Source: Microvelia longipes (taxonomy: Eukaryota > Arthropoda > Insecta > Hemiptera > Veliidae). Taken from it: a stretch of DNA of 64,000 nt. Positions 33,373 through 46,383 of this stretch are shown one piece after another. The notes under the pieces were generated by a model. That model was not told where the DNA came from. It saw only the letters and a program-made list of their open reading frames with translations, and ran no database searches. A program made the translations under genes and the position numbers. Numbering within the stretch: position 1 is the first letter of the stretch; each line of letters starts with the position of its first letter. The stretch covers positions 48,265,700-48,329,699 of the forward strand of contig JACMZG010001914.1 in assembly GCA_018340805.1 (NCBI GenBank), read 5' to 3'.

Positions 33373-36300
33373 ATTACAAAAAAAATAAATAATTATATTC
33401 TAATATATTAGGCTTACCCTTCTTGCTAAAAAGGCTACGCCTTGTGCTGCAGAGAGGGAGTCCTTAGCCAAATTACAATTTAACATTCTTAATTTAAAAA
33501 AAAGATATTATAAATATAAATTTGTCTGCCTTCCTACGCGAAAAACTAGTTAAACGCATTTGTGCTCTATGAATTATCTAAATTTTTAAAATTCAAAACA
33601 TTCGGACAAATAATTTGATCTTTTTGTAATTTGGCACGTACGTAGTACTATAAAACCAAAAATAGTTCCTTTCAGCTTCGGAGCAATTTCACAGGTAATG
33701 ACATGTATATACGATACTTAAAAATTGTTAAGTACCAAAAAAGTATCCAATTGAGACGAAATTCGGCATGAGTATATTCCTTTATAGAGTTTATAATGTA
33801 TACTAAGTTTGATTTCAATACGTCTAGTATCTTATATCTACGCTAGTATATGCTACTAGTATATCTACGCCTAGTTGTATCTACGCCTGAGCCTTAGTGT
33901 ATCTACGCCTGCAGCTATGTAAGTGTATCTAACGCCTAGTGTATCTACGCCTAGTGTATCTACGCCTAGTGTATCTACGCCTAGTGTATCTACGCCTAGG
34001 TATCTACGTATCTATCTAGCCTAGTGTAATCTACGCCTAGTGTATCGTACGCGTAGTGTATCTAGGCCTAGTGTAATCTACGCCTAGTGTATCTACGCCT
34101 AGTGTATCTACGCCTAGTATATCTACGCCTAGTGTGTATCTACGCTAGATATCTACCGCTCAGTATATCTACGCCTGTAATATCTACGCCTTAGTATACC
34201 TACGCCTAGATATATCTACGCTAGTATATCTACGCCAGTGTATCTTCGGCCATAGTTATATCTACGGGCCTAGATATCTACGCCTAGTGTATCTACGCCT
34301 AGTATATCTACGCCTATTGATATATATCTTATATCTTTCTTTCTTCGATTCTATATCTTTTATCTTTATCTTTTACTATTTTAGCTGCACCCATCTAATC
34401 CTCCTACACTAAACCCTATAGTTTCAAACTAACATCATTTTTATTTTTATTATTAAATTCAATGCAAAGAGGAGATAGATATATTTGTCAATCAATATTA
34501 TTTAATTCTTCTTGTTTCAAAATCAAAAATTGGTACCATTCTTTTAAGTAATTTTTCACTCTCTTCTTTTTTTATTTATATTTTTTTTTATTAATAATGT
34601 TAGATCTTATTTCCACTTTTTTTTTCCATTCGTAGTAATATTGTAAGTTAGTTTTTTTATACTTTTTTTACACAATTTTTAATGTCCTATGAGGATATCC
34701 TGTTTTAAAGACTGTATGTCTATGACAAATAAATATAAATAAATAAAGTAACTAAACGTTTATTTACAAAAAAATTAACTTAATACAAATTACAAAATAT
34801 ACTTTTTTGTAAAAAGGATGGACTCTTATGATAACATTAGTTCTTCCGTCTATCCTTTTATATTATTATTATCCATATTATTATCATTATTACCTAGTAT
34901 ATCTATACCAGACGTTACAGCGAGCCATTTAGTTAGCCACTTCTAGATGTATTAATTACTGCTATAGGAGGTATTTGGAGTATAGCTAGTGAGAGATAAC
35001 GGTGGGGAGTAAATAGTCCTCGACGTCGTCCAGCAACCAATAGATCGAGAGGGGCTCGTCTCTATACACTACCATCATATATAAATAATATAATAATCAC
35101 GTCAATCAAACATCAAATAGTGTTTTGAAAAATTACTTTACAACCTACACTTACTTTTTCCAAAATATTTTGATTTTGCTATTATTAAATTAATTATTTG
35201 TAGTTTATAAATGCCGCAAAAAAGAAGATATTCGTTTAAAATCATTTAAAAAGGAAGAAACACAATTCAAAAGCCCTACACCAAGAGAGGAAAATATAAA
35301 TTTGCGTTCTTCAACTTTCCTTATGCAGATAATACTGAGAAGAAACTCATTTACACAAACAACAAAAATGAAGACACAAACAACAAGACATTTTTTCTTT
35401 TTTAAAACGGGAAAAAAAAATCAAAGTAAAAGGATAGAGATAGAAAGTATCAGACATCAAGTTGTGCTCTTCATTCATTATTCAAAGTAAAATAATTGAA
35501 ATTAGAAAATATAAGTAATTGGAATCGAACCAAAAGGATTATGAAGCAATGATATCAATTTAAAATTAAAATACAATCATATACAGAGGGAGACCGCAAC
35601 AATTATTTCAGTTTGTATACCAGTTAAATTACTTAATTTATTACTAAATATACATAAAGATACAAAAACACGTAACATGCATAAATCGAGAGAACTGAGA
35701 ACTAGGACAAACACGCAGATGATCAATTGATCAATATCAATATATTAATCAATTAAGATGATAATAAAAAGGACAAAGTCGCTTCGCGAGGTGGATAAGG
35801 AGAAGAACTGTAAATGTGAAGGGGATAGAATAGAAAGCAGCCTTGTGGTTGACGAGGGGGGGGCTTGGAATTTTTTAACTATATTCTATCTGACACTGCG
35901 AGCTGAACAACTAAATAAGTGTAACTAATGGCTCGCTACAGCTACAACGTCTAGTAGTATAATCCATGCATAGTTAGTATCTACCCTAGTATATCTACGC
36001 CTAGTTGTATCTACACCTTAGTAAGTTCGGGTACACCTAGTATTCACACCTAGTGTGATTCCGGTTGGCCATTATACATTGTGAAGGTACTTTGGTCGGA
36101 GGTGATCATTGAGACAATTATATGCGGATGGGAGCGGACGGGAAAGCGAGTCTAAAGTGAAGGGAAGAACGATATGCGGATGAAATGTTCTGAAAGTAAC
36201 CCCATAACATATTTTAGAAATTAGGTAAGGCTCATCTCCTTGAAGCTGTCAGGATGAGGAGTTGACAGGACGGAAAGTAGCTATAAAGATCCGTTTAACC

Positions 36301-36442
36301 TCCTTCTCATTCAATAGTATAAGTGAGCATTCTATACTGAATGTTGCTTATCGGTGTGTCAGGTATCCAATTTTATACTGGTGAAAACAAATATGAAATA
36401 AGAGATAGGGGCATGAGAGTAGGGCATGAGAGTAGGGAAATA
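33373..36442 (+). repeat. ~3.07-kb unit, copy 1
   Basis: Begins AATTACAAAAAAAATAAAT and ends in AGGGCATGAGAGTAGGGAAA just before the N at 36443. It contains a 15-bp minisatellite (33820-34330), T-rich and A-rich unique parts, a G run (35851) and a shorter minisatellite patch (35955-36060). No host or transposon protein is recognisable. The same order of landmarks follows in 36444-39210. Confidence 0.8.
33820..34330. repeat. 15-bp minisatellite, about 30 copies
   Basis: The unit is TCTACGCCTAGTGTA. Many units carry one-base insertions or losses, more than one would expect for a young array, which fits poor base calling. Confidence 0.85.
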
Positions 36443-36443
36443 N
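36443..36443. other. Single N, probable assembly junction
   Basis: The ambiguous base lies exactly between the end of copy 1 and the start of copy 2 of the 3-kb unit, inside what should be the beginning of a 28-bp minisatellite. Confidence 0.7.
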
Positions 36444-39210
36444 TAATTACAAAAATATATTATATTGTTAATATTAAGGTTACCTGTTGTACAAAGTTAG
36501 CTTTGTTTGCTGCAGGAGGGTCTTAGCCAATTACATTTAAATTTTAATTAAAAAAGGTATTATAATAGAAATTTGGGGCGTTCCTACGAAATAGTTTAAT
36601 GATTTGTTGCTTAATGATTTATCTAAATTTTAATTCCAAACATGCTCGACAAATTAATTTGATCTTTTATGTATTTGGAGTACGTAGTACTATAAACCAA
36701 AAATAGTTCCTTTAGTTCGGAGCAATTTCAGGTTGATTTATATACTTACTTAAAATTGTTAGTACCAAAAAAAGTATCATTGAGGAAATTCGGCATGAGT
36801 ATATCCTTTATCGAGTTTATAATGATATACTAGTTGAATATTCAATACGTTAGTTAGATTTCGCTAGTGTATCTACGCCTAGATATATCTACGCTAGTAG
36901 TTCTACGCCTAGTTATCTGCTAGTGTATTACGCTAGTGTATTACGCTAGATGTATCGTGTAGCCTGTGTATATACGCTAAGTGTATCTAGCCTGTGTATC
37001 TAGCGCCTAGTGTTCTCGCTGTGTTCTAGCTATGATCTACGCTAGTGTATTACGCTAGTGTATCTAGCTATGTATCTACGCCTAGTGTATCTCGCATAGT
37101 GTATCTAGCTTGGATTACCTAGTGTATCTACGCCTAGTGTATCTACGCTAGGTATATAGCCTAAGTATATTACGCCTAGTGTATTACGCTAGTATATCTA
37201 CCAGTATTCTGCTAGTATATTACGCTGCTATATAGCTAGTATATCTACTCTAGTTATATCTACGCTAGTGTATCTACGCTAGTATATCTACGCTGAGATT
37301 ATCGCCTAGTTAGTTAGCCTGATTATCTACGCTATTGATATATATCTTATATCTTTTTTATTCGATTCTATATCTTTTATTTTTCTTTTTACTATTTTTT
37401 GCTGACATTTCTCCTACACTAACTATAGTTTCAACTAGACTCATTTTTATTTTTATTATTAGAATTATGCAGAGGAGTGATATATGTTTCATCAATATTA
37501 TTTAATTCTTCTTGTTTCAAATCAATTAGGTCTTCTTTTTAAGTATTTTCATCTCTTCTTTTTTATTTATATTGTTTTTATTAATAATGTTTAGATTGTA
37601 TTTCCACTTTTTTATTTATTAGTGGTAGATATGTATTATTTTTATATATTTTTTAACATTTTTTATGTCCTATGGAGATATCTGTTTTAAAGACTGTATG
37701 TCGCTATGGACAAATAATATTTAAATAAATAAATAATAAACTTTATTCAAAAAAATTAATATACAAACTTAAAATCTACTTTTTTGTAAAGGACTCTTAT
37801 ATAAATTAGTTCTTCGTCTATGCCCTTTTATTTATTATTATCCATATTATTTATCTTAATACTAGTATTATTACCAGCGTTTACGCGACATATTACATTC
37901 TAGTATGTATAGTACTGTATAGTTAGATTTTGGTATAGCTGTGAGAAGAGTGAGGGAGTAATATCCTCGAGTCTCCAGGCAACCAATAACGAGAGGGGTC
38001 GTCTCTATACACTACATCATACATAATTATATCATTTCACCGTCAATCAAAATCAAATTATGTTTTGAACAATTACAACCTACACTTTATTTTTTCCAAA
38101 AATTTTGATTATTGCTATTATTAATTAATTATGTAGTTTTATAATTGCCGCAAAAAGAATCTATTAGTGTTTTAAAAATTTAAAAGAAATACACAGATAT
38201 CAAAGCCATAACCAAGGAGAAAATATAAATTTGCGTGTTTAAATTTCTTATGCAGTAATAAATGAGGAAAACTGCGATACCAAACGACAAAAATGAGAAC
38301 AAAACCAGGAATTTCTTTTTACGAATCAGAAAGTAAAATATTAGAGATAGAGTCATCAGCATAAGTTGTCTCTTCATTGCAATGATTCAAAGTAAAATAA
38401 TTGAAATTGAATAAGTAATTGGAAATGAACCAGATAGTAATATGAAGCAATGTTAATTATAAAAATAAATACATTATATAAGAGAACCGACACAATTGAT
38501 TAAGTTTTTTATACAGTTAAATTACTTTAATTATTATATATACTAAAGATACAAAAAATACGTAACAGAATAAATCGGCGAATGAACAACCACGTGATCA
38601 TTGATGTAAATATCGATATTATCATTTAAGATGATAATTAAAGACAGTCCCGCTTTTGAGGGTAAGATAAGGGGGAAGAACTGTAATGTGAGGGGTGTGA
38701 ATAGAAGAGTTGTGGTTGGCGAAGGGGGGGGGGGGGCTGGAATTTCTATAACTATTTCTATCTCTGCGAAGCTGAACAAACTAAATATAGTTTACATATG
38801 GCTGCGTACGTTAACAACGTTAGTGTATACCCATGCTAGAGTATCAACCTAGTATATCTAGCTAAGTTGTATCTAACCTAGGTATATTCTAACCTAGTAT
38901 TCTACACTAGTGTATTACTAGTGTAGATATTGGTAGGTGAAGTGAGTTAAACGGATGTGACTCCCGAGCGAGTTCTAAGTAGAGGAAGAATATGTGAGGA
39001 AATGTTCTGAAGTACCCCATACATATTTTAGTTCAGGTAGGCTTACATCAATTACCTGGAAGGCCTGTAGATGAGGAGTTGAAGGACGGAAGCAGCTATA
39101 AGCCGTTTACCCTCCTTTCTCTTCAGATAGTTAGTAGCATTATCTGAATAGCTTGCTTATTCGGTGTGTCAGTATCCTCTTACTGAAAACAAGATGCAAT
39201 AAGAGTGGAA
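36444..39210 (+). repeat. ~3-kb unit, copy 2, about 10% shorter
   Basis: Follows copy 1 landmark by landmark (CGTAGTACTATAAACCAAAA, the 15-bp array at 36855-37340, CTAAAGATACAAAAAATACG, a longer G run at 38727). It has small deletions every few bases, giving a ragged sequence. The deletions are spread evenly, including through minisatellite units, which looks like uncorrected reads rather than evolution. Confidence 0.75.
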
Positions 39211-40012
39211 TGGGTAGGCAATGAGAGTAGGAAAGATTTGACAATAGAGTAGGGAAATATGATTATGACAATAAGGTAGGGCAATGATGTAGGAATATGA
39301 TTATGACAATAAGAGTAGAGCAATGAGAGTAGGGCAATGAGAGTAGGGAAATATGATTATGACAATAAGAGTAGGGAAATATGATTATGACAATAAGAGT
39401 AGGGCAATGAGAGTAGGGAATACTTTGACAATAGAGTAGCAGCTGAGGTAGGGCAATGAGAGTGCGACATATGATTTGACATAAGAGTGGGAAATGAGAG
39501 TAGGCAATGAAGTAGGGAAATATGATGTTGACAAAAGAGTTAGGGAATATGATTATGAATAGAGGTAGGCGGCAATGAGAGTAAGGAGATATGATTATGA
39601 CAGATAAGAGTAGAGAAGAGAGTAGGCAATGAGGTGGGAAATATGATTATGACAATAGAGTAGGGAAATGAGAAGTTAGGGCAATGAGGTAGGGAAGGAA
39701 ATATGATTATGAATAAGGTAGAAATATGATTATTGAATAAGAGTAAGTGAGACATGAGAGTAGGGAAATATGATTATGACATAGAGTAGAGCAGAGGTTG
39801 GCATGAGAAGTAGGGAAATATGGTTATGGACAATAAGAGTTAGGGAGGAGGTAGGGCAATGAGAGTAGGGAATAGATTATGACAATTCAGAGTAGAGCAA
39901 TGAAGAGTAGGGCAATGAGATAGGGAAATATTGAAGATGACAATAAGAGTAGGAATGAAGAGTAGGGCAATGAGAGTGGAAAATGATTATGACAATAGGT
40001 AGGCAATGAGAG
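39195..40012. repeat. Compound minisatellite (28-bp and 12-bp units)
   Basis: Units GAGTAGGGAAATATGATTAT plus GACAATAA, and GAGTAGGGCAAT, alternate irregularly. Frequent base losses. Its first units are present just before the N at 36443. Confidence 0.85.
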
Positions 40013-40734
40013 TGACTTGAAAATTATTTACATCGAAAAAAACAATGGATAATGTAGCATAAGTTTTTTCTAATGAAAGAAAAACCAGTTATACCTTGTT
40101 AATGGAGTTTTAAGATCATGTTTATAAGAAATGTAAAAAATGTATTTTATGTAGTAATATTTGACACATTAAAAATGTAGGTCTTCCGGTGTGGAATGCG
40201 CCGATGAGTGATGAATCAGAAAAAATTAACAATTAATTAACAATAAATAAAATAAAACACCATATTGTGATTTTCATCTTCTTATCACTCAATTTAAATA
40301 CTCGTTACAACCCATTAAAACCCTAATTTTAAATAAAATAGTGATCGTACTCAGTTCATACGATGTAGGACATCATGGATGAAAAGACATGACGCAAAAC
40401 GATGCAGTATTGTAGTATAGAGCATGGGGTATTCCTACGTTCCTAAATACCTCCGATGCAGTAGGAAGTGGAACATCGGATTCCTCGTTTAAATTTACGT
40501 GGTCAATGCCGTAGACTAAAACTTTTAAGACAATAACCGCAGAAGCCCACGTGGTTTACTAGTTGACACTTATGTTTTCAAGCTGCGTACGCTTCCGCCC
40601 GTCTTACATTATCATTAAGGGATGCAGTTGAATTAACTTCACAAGAGCGAATTTTAAATACTTAAGATAGATATCTCACCAATGTATCGAAAATTAGAAG
40701 CTGCTGTCTATCAACATACAACTTTAAATCTCTG
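40013..40734. other. Unassigned; one unexplained minus-strand frame
   Basis: Around 40380-40560 the minus strand has a ~60-codon frame (for example SAVIVLKVLVYGIDHVN) with natural-looking composition. It has no splice borders I trust and no family I recognise. It could be a channel exon or chance. Confidence 0.3.
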
Positions 40735-41205
40735 CGGCAATAAGGTACATATCTACAAAGATTGATACCATAATAGGAACAGATCCGCACAGATTTATAA
40801 CATAATAATTACAGATCCGCACAGATTTATACCATAGTAATTGCAGATTCACACAGATTAATAACATAATAATGACAGATCCACACAGATTTATACCAAA
40901 AAAATACAGATCCACACAGAGTTATAACATAATAATATACAGATCCACACAGATTTACACCAAAAAAAAAATACAGATCCACACAGAGTTATAACATAAT
41001 AATATACAGATCATCACAGATTTATACCATAATAATTACTCATCCGCAGAGATTTATACCATAATAATTACTGATCCACACAGATTAATACAATAATAAT
41101 TACAGATCCACACAGATTTATACAATAATAATTACAGATCCACACATATTTATAATATAATAATTACAGATCCGCACAGATTGATACCATAATAGTTTAT
41201 TACGG
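40735..41205. repeat. 32-bp minisatellite, about 14 copies
   Basis: The unit is ACAGATCCACACAGATTTAT followed by ACCATAATAATT, with moderate variation. Confidence 0.9.
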
Positions 41206-41320
41206 TTCACAGCATAATTGAAGTAAATCAATATAAAATAGTGCAACTGCTCTATCCTTAGGCATTCACGTAAATATTTCAAAATTTATAAAAGCATTCT
41301 TAATTACATTAATCCTTTAC

Positions 41321-41466
41321 CATTTTTTCCTGTCTATTTGAGAAAGTGAATTAAAAGAATAGCAGAACCCAAGTTCTGTCTCCTGAATATGAAAATGCTT
41401 GCAGCAGTCTATGTCTATTCCATGTAACCGGCATCTGGTAAATATGTCTGGACAGCTGAACATGTT
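41321..41466 (-). CDS. Pickpocket-type DEG/ENaC channel, Cys-rich extracellular exon
   Basis: On the minus strand an acceptor (AATTGCAG) and a donor (AATG|GTAAAG) bound 146 bp. The exon starts in phase 0 and encodes FSCPDIFTRC, then DIDCCKHFHI, then ELGFCYSFNS. The pattern C-x-D-I-F-x2-C ... C-C-x2-F ... T-x2-G-x-C-Y-S-F-N is the conserved extracellular cysteine-rich core of invertebrate DEG/ENaC sodium channels. It lies ~4.9 kb downstream of the exon at 46384-46552, and its phase 0 fits a donor there. Exons for the second membrane segment and selectivity filter were not found in the window. Either they lie below 41.3 kb in unrecognisable form, or the disturbed 33-39 kb region has destroyed them. 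Confidence 0.8.
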
Positions 41467-41880
41467 CTGCAATTATAACGCATTTTAAAGTTAATGTCTT
41501 TGGAAGATTGTGGTTCAAATATTATTGACGATACACTACTGTCTGAACTAGTATTTAGCCTGGTTTTCTTTGAGGTTAATAGAAATGATTCAATAGAGTA
41601 TTTTCATTTTTCCAAAAATATTTTTTTTCGCTCATAAAATGATTAAATGTGTTTAAAAAATACATTTAGCTGTAAAAAAACATTTAATTTAATATTGAAT
41701 AGTCGAATAAGCATTTAAAGAAGAGGAGAGGGGGATGGGCGAGAGAGTGGGGTGAAAACGGAACGTTCTAAAGTTGTGTCGTTTAAGGTACAGATGGGAG
41801 TTTTAGTTAGAATATCGTAAGGTCAACAGTTGCTTACAGCTCAATAGAATGTAAAGCAGACTGAAACAAAACAATCCCGT
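41467..41880. other. Intron of the ppk-type gene
   Basis: No repeat border or exon seen; a G-rich patch occurs at 41725-41755. Confidence 0.5.
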
Positions 41881-42235
41881 GTTCCAGGTAATTCAATTCC
41901 TAAGGAACGTTGACACATGCGTGCCAAACCTCAAATTGATCGCAACAATTTTCTGCGTTTTATGATTTTTGGAATTTTTTGCTGTTATTATTAAGGGTAA
42001 TGACGTCATAGAAAATTTATTTTCCCAATAGCACAACTACCACCTATAGACTGATTTTTGTACAAAGTTTCAACTCTGTAGCATAAATGCCCTGGGAAGC
42101 TACGATGATAACAGACACACACACAAACAATCATACAACATACAGAAAGTCAACTTTAAGAAAACTACTCAGGAGAACTTAAAAGGACCTGAAACGAATA
42201 ATACCGGTGTCATCCCCGTTTTTTATTTTTTTGCT
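41881..42235 (+). repeat. TGACGTCA-containing interspersed repeat
   Basis: CTGCGTTTTATGATTTTTGG, AATGACGTCATAG and a (CA)n-rich end match 49500-49760 in inverted orientation and, partly, 21660-21785. Confidence 0.65.
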
Positions 42236-42389
42236 AACATAATAATAATAATCATGCCAGTTTTAGGGCCTTTCGGCCCATCAGGGTATTCGCCCTGCGT
42301 TTACTATGCTCAAAGTAAAGCTAAAGCTGGCGAAATCTTTTGATGTAAATTGGCGAATAGAATTTGATGTAAAACATCAAATTCTATTC

Positions 42390-42475
42390 ATAAAAACTGA
42401 GAGCTAGCCCGAGCTGTGAAACCCCAGACCTCCATTGCCGAAGTCCAGTACTATACGACCGCGGCTACGGGCAGA
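42390..42475 (-). mobile_element. tRNA-derived SINE head
   Basis: The minus strand reads TGCCCGTAGCCGCGGTCG (A-box-like). A tRNA-like middle (ACTGGACTTCGGCAATGG) and a degenerate B box (GGGGTTTCACAGC) follow at a tRNA-like spacing. It is not a functional tRNA, since the acceptor stem does not close cleanly. It would supply a Pol III promoter. Confidence 0.5.
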
Positions 42476-42494
42476 TTAGGCTAACACAATACTT

Positions 42495-42630
42495 TTTAGC
42501 GAATTTCCTTTGGAAATTCGTCTAATGGAATAGGCGTCATTGCGGAATTCGAACCTCAGACCACGACACAAATCCGTTTCAGAGGTCCCTAATGACGAAA
42601 AATTCGTTCGCGAAACTTTTTATATTATAC

Positions 42631-42662
<32 letters not shown>

Positions 42663-42687
42663 TATATATATATATATATATATATGT

Positions 42688-42775
<88 letters not shown>

Positions 42776-42850
42776 TGTATGTAGTATGTATATTTCTAGG
42801 CACTTTCTTGTAAACGCTCTATCTTTGGAACGGATTAATATTTTTTAACC
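42495..42850 (+). mobile_element. TA-hinge repeat, family A2, copy 1
   Basis: Order: TTTAGCGAATTTCCTTTGG, a segment with CGGAATTCGAACCTCAGACC, then TTCAGAGGTCCCTAAT, a (TA)n tract (42631-42771) and CTAGGCACTTTCTTGTAAAC. The same order occurs at 51050-51540. Confidence 0.7.
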
Positions 42851-43070
42851 AAACTTCTAAAGGAAATGCGCTAAAACGTTTAAAGATAACTGACTAAGCT
42901 TTAAACTAGTGCAAATAATTGTGCGTACTTCTAATTTTAGAGGCATAGTTTTGTACAACAAACTTTGGACAATACAGACAAAATGAGTTATGAGCAGTGC
43001 TTGACAATTGAGTGATGATGTGACAATGTAATGATCCAACCAGCTACAGATCAGTTTTGGAAGAATGGCA
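42851..43070. repeat. Interspersed repeat shared with 52.66-52.86 kb
   Basis: AAAGGAAATGCGCTAAAAC, TTAGAGGCATAGTTTTGTAC and GAGCAGTGCTTGACAA occur in both places in the same order. Confidence 0.7.
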
Positions 43071-43127
43071 GATCTGATACAGAAATCATCTGATTTCAAA
43101 AATTCTAACCTAGTTCAGGAAAGTACA

Positions 43128-45120
43128 AAATATTGAAACCCTGGATATCTTCTGGGATTATTAAATCTATAAGAACTAGGGATAAATTAAAAACTAAGTT
43201 AAAGAAACAGCCATTCAATGAAAAACTAAAACAAACACTAAAAAAATATTCTAATAAACTTAACATAGTAAAAAATAATGCTAAAAATCTTTATTTTGGC
43301 ACAAAAATAAAAATAGTGCAAACAATTTTAGAAAAATTTGGGAAACAATAAATGAGTCGATTAATAGAATTAAAAATAAAAAAGATAACATAGTAAATAT
43401 GACATTAGATGGTATTAATATCGATGCTACTATAAATCCAAAACAATGTGCTGATTCGATGGGTAAATACTTCTCTTTGGTTGGCGAGAAATTGGCTAAA
43501 AATATTAAAATACTGATTTGAAGATGTACTGAAATAGTTGATGGTGAGAAATGGTGTGAGTGTGAAGTGAAAGAAAGTGATGTGTCGGAGGCGGTGTCTC
43601 AGCTAAGAGGCGGCAGTGGGCCGGGGTACGATGGTATCGAGGCTGTCATGTTAAAGAACAATGTTAAGACATTGTTAAAACCTCTTCAGCACATTACTAA
43701 ATTAAGTTTAAGTTCAGGTATATTTCCTGACGCCTTAAAAATATCTATAATTAAACCCATTTATAAATCTGGTTGCACAAGTGATCCTTCAAACTATAGA
43801 CCAATTTCTATGCTATCTAATGTCTCTAAAGTATTAGAAAAAATAGTTAAAAAATATCTTATTACTTACTTAAATAATACCGACAAACTTTACGCACATC
43901 AATACGGATTTAAAAGTGACACAAGTACTGAGGACGCTATATCTGAACTTATTACTACTCTAATTGACAAACTAGATAATAAACTTAAGCCTGTAATATT
44001 ATTTTTGGATCTTGCCAAGGCATTTGATTCTATAAATCATAAGAGATTGATCTATAAGTTGAAGTGTGTTGGAGTTGATGGCACCATGTTGAAATGGTTT
44101 ACTTCCTATCTGACGTCAAGACCTCAGAGAGTTAAGATAAATGGAGTCATGGGCAAGGCACATACTTCAGAATACTCAATACCACAGGGCACTGTACTAG
44201 GACCTATTTTTTAATATTTATGTGAATGATCTGAAAAATTTAAACCTAGATGGCAAAGTATTGTGCTTTGCCGATGACACATGTATTTTGACTTGGTCAA
44301 ATACGTGGGAAAGTGCTCTCCGAAAGCAGAGCAAAATATGAATCCTCTACAACTGGCTATGCTTGAACAAGTTGTCTTTGAACGTCGATAAGACTAAACT
44401 AATGACCATCTCTCTAAACTCAAGTGGTCAACCAGTTCATGATGCTTACATCAGAATTCACGAGGACCTCTGTACTACTTTGCATCCCACGAACTGTCAG
44501 TGTCCTAAAATACTAACATGCAATACAGCTAAATACCTGGTATAATTATAGATTCGACACTCTGCTGGAAGCCTCAATTAGATTTATTAACAAAAAGATT
44601 AAAAAAAATGCTTTATGTTTTTAAATGTCAGAGGGTTTTAAGGTTAGAACATATAAAATGTTGTACTATGCTCTAACAGAGTCTATCTTGAGGTATGGGA
44701 TCTTAGCGTGGGGCGCGGCTTCGGACGCAGCACTTAACTCGCTGAACATTATGCACAGAGCTGTGCTCAGAATAATAGCAAGAAAAGACAGACTAACAGA
44801 CACTAAACAACTATTCAACATTATCATTTATGAATATAGATAAACTATTTCAGTACATCTCATTAATTAGACTTTTCAAATATTTAAATAATTTTGGCCT
44901 TTTCGAGCATGCTCACTCAACGAGGTCTCAAACGACTACCTATAGAAATTTGCAAATTCCTAATATAATACCTCGGCAGCACAAAAACAATGGATTTATA
45001 AATCTATTACAATATTTAACTCTCTTCCTAGCCATCTAAAAACCTTTTCTGATTTCCAAATCTTCAAAAAGAGACTAAAGAATATTTTTTATCAACTAAA
45101 TATAGAAATTATAATAAATA
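43128..45120 (+). pseudogene. Non-LTR retrotransposon reverse transcriptase, 5'-truncated and frameshifted
   Basis: The copy begins in the linker between endonuclease and polymerase (KPWISSGIIKSIRTRDKL). RT motifs follow: LRGGSGPGYDGI, then NYRPISMLSNVSKVLEKIV, FLDLAKAFDSINH (first Asp), IPQGTVLGPI and, after a one-base shift at about 44210, LCFADDT (the F-A-D-D catalytic box). Thumb-like sequence (NKLSLNVDKTKLM) and a C-terminal stretch ending near 45117 follow in changing frames. The layout resembles CR1/Jockey-group LINEs. The endonuclease is missing. It lies in the large ppk intron, in the opposite orientation to the gene. Confidence 0.85.
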
Positions 45121-45320
45121 ATTAAAATTTAGTTCTGTTTTTCATTCATAAATTGTTTATTCATTTTAAGATTAGTCACAATATAAATCAAGATAAACTG
45201 GGTTCACGATAAGATAACATTACAAGTATTTAATTATAACTCTTTGTTTATATAAATTATTGCTATTTATATTTATTTGTTTATAGTATAAATAATAAAT
45301 TGTATTATTATTGTCTATAA
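45121..45320. other. AT-rich tail, probably the LINE 3' UTR
   Basis: Simple AT sequence ending in TAATAATAAATTGTATTATT. No poly-A tail is evident. Confidence 0.4.
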
Positions 45321-45327
45321 CGCTAAA

Positions 45328-45711
45328 TTAGTTACACAAATGTGCGTGCGTGTCTGTATAGTGCGCATAGTGCAGATATATTACTTCTAACAATGCTTTT
45401 CTTCCATTGGCGGTGGTTTTTTTGGGCGCGTGCTTGGCATTCTGGAATCTGTTCTTTTGCGGAGTGTAAATGAGGGTTGCTGGTTCGTGATTGTAGATTC
45501 GGTTGCTGGTTGTAGATTCGGTTGAGAGCGGACTTAAATAGGTTTTTTTTTTTTTTTTGGCTAGTTTGAATTCTGTCTTATTCGCGCTTGTAGTCTGCGA
45601 GGAATTGGATTGAGGTGCTAGCCATGCGCTTGGAGTGCTTTCGCGCGTAGTAATTGTCAATAACATCTGTGTGACTATCAAGCTTGTCGTGAATCTTATG
45701 TAAACTTCCAC
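45328..45711 (-). other. 127-codon frame, unknown
   Basis: The minus strand is open for 127 codons, with Thr/Ser/Asn-rich and Lys-rich composition. The frame crosses a 16-base A run (45545-45560), so the true frame may differ on either side. No family recognised. It might be a retroelement leader or gag fragment. Confidence 0.2.
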
Positions 45712-45839
45712 TGTATTTTAAGCTTTGCTTCTTAATATTTAATAATTAAAACATTATTTTTGAGCTAAATAAGTAAATATATCTAAATGACACTTAAAAA
45801 ATATGTAAGTAAACCTTAAACGGAAGAATAAATCAAATA

Positions 45840-46000
45840 AAAATACTCCCTCTCATGCCGCAGGATCTGGTCCTTTTATGAGAGGTACTCTTTGTATTTT
45901 GTTTAGTGTATAGTTTATTTTTTATTTCTTTGGAAAAATTTAATTTTGTCAATTGTAATTTTATATTTTTTAAAATAAAGAGAATTAAAAAAAAAAAAAT
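45840..46000 (+). mobile_element. Retroposon 3' end with poly-A
   Basis: CCGCAGGATCTGGTCC, then T-rich sequence, AATAAAGAGAATT and 13 A. The tail directly abuts a SINE head at 46001. Confidence 0.5.
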
Positions 46001-46300
46001 TGCTTAGGTTCTAAAGCATGAACCGGAACCACGCAATGGGCATGGTTTTGCATAAGCAAGAAATGGGTTGTTTAGCACGGAAACACGCATTCTAAAGGAA
46101 AATTCGCCCGACTGCGGAACCGCGCAGAATTATTTTCTAGTTGTAAACTTATATAAGGTAAAAAAAAAATGATAAAAAATTATTGTCACTACTAGGATTT
46201 GAACCCAGGTACTTTGGTTTGAGTGCTCGCATCCAAAGGAAATTCGCCGACATGGGACCACCGCGCCAGAATTATTTCAAATATACCGTAGGTATTTGTA
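46001..46300 (-). mobile_element. tRNA-like SINE pieces
   Basis: Contains GGTTCTAAAGCATGAACCGG, then GAAATGGGTTGTTTAGCACG, AAAGGAAATTCGCC and the inverted B box (GGATTTGAACCCAGG at 46195). It matches 52.54-53.0 kb closely. It overlaps the open extension of the ppk exon and is therefore intronic. Confidence 0.65.
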
Positions 46301-46383
46301 TGTAAAAGTAAATAAGTAAATGAAGAAAGTAAAAATTCAGGAGATAAGTAAATTGTGGTAAACTTTTTACCAGACTTAATAAC

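Noticed and set aside
40380..40560. Additional ppk exon on the minus strand
   Set aside because: The ~60-codon frame lacks clear channel motifs and splice borders, so I left it unassigned.
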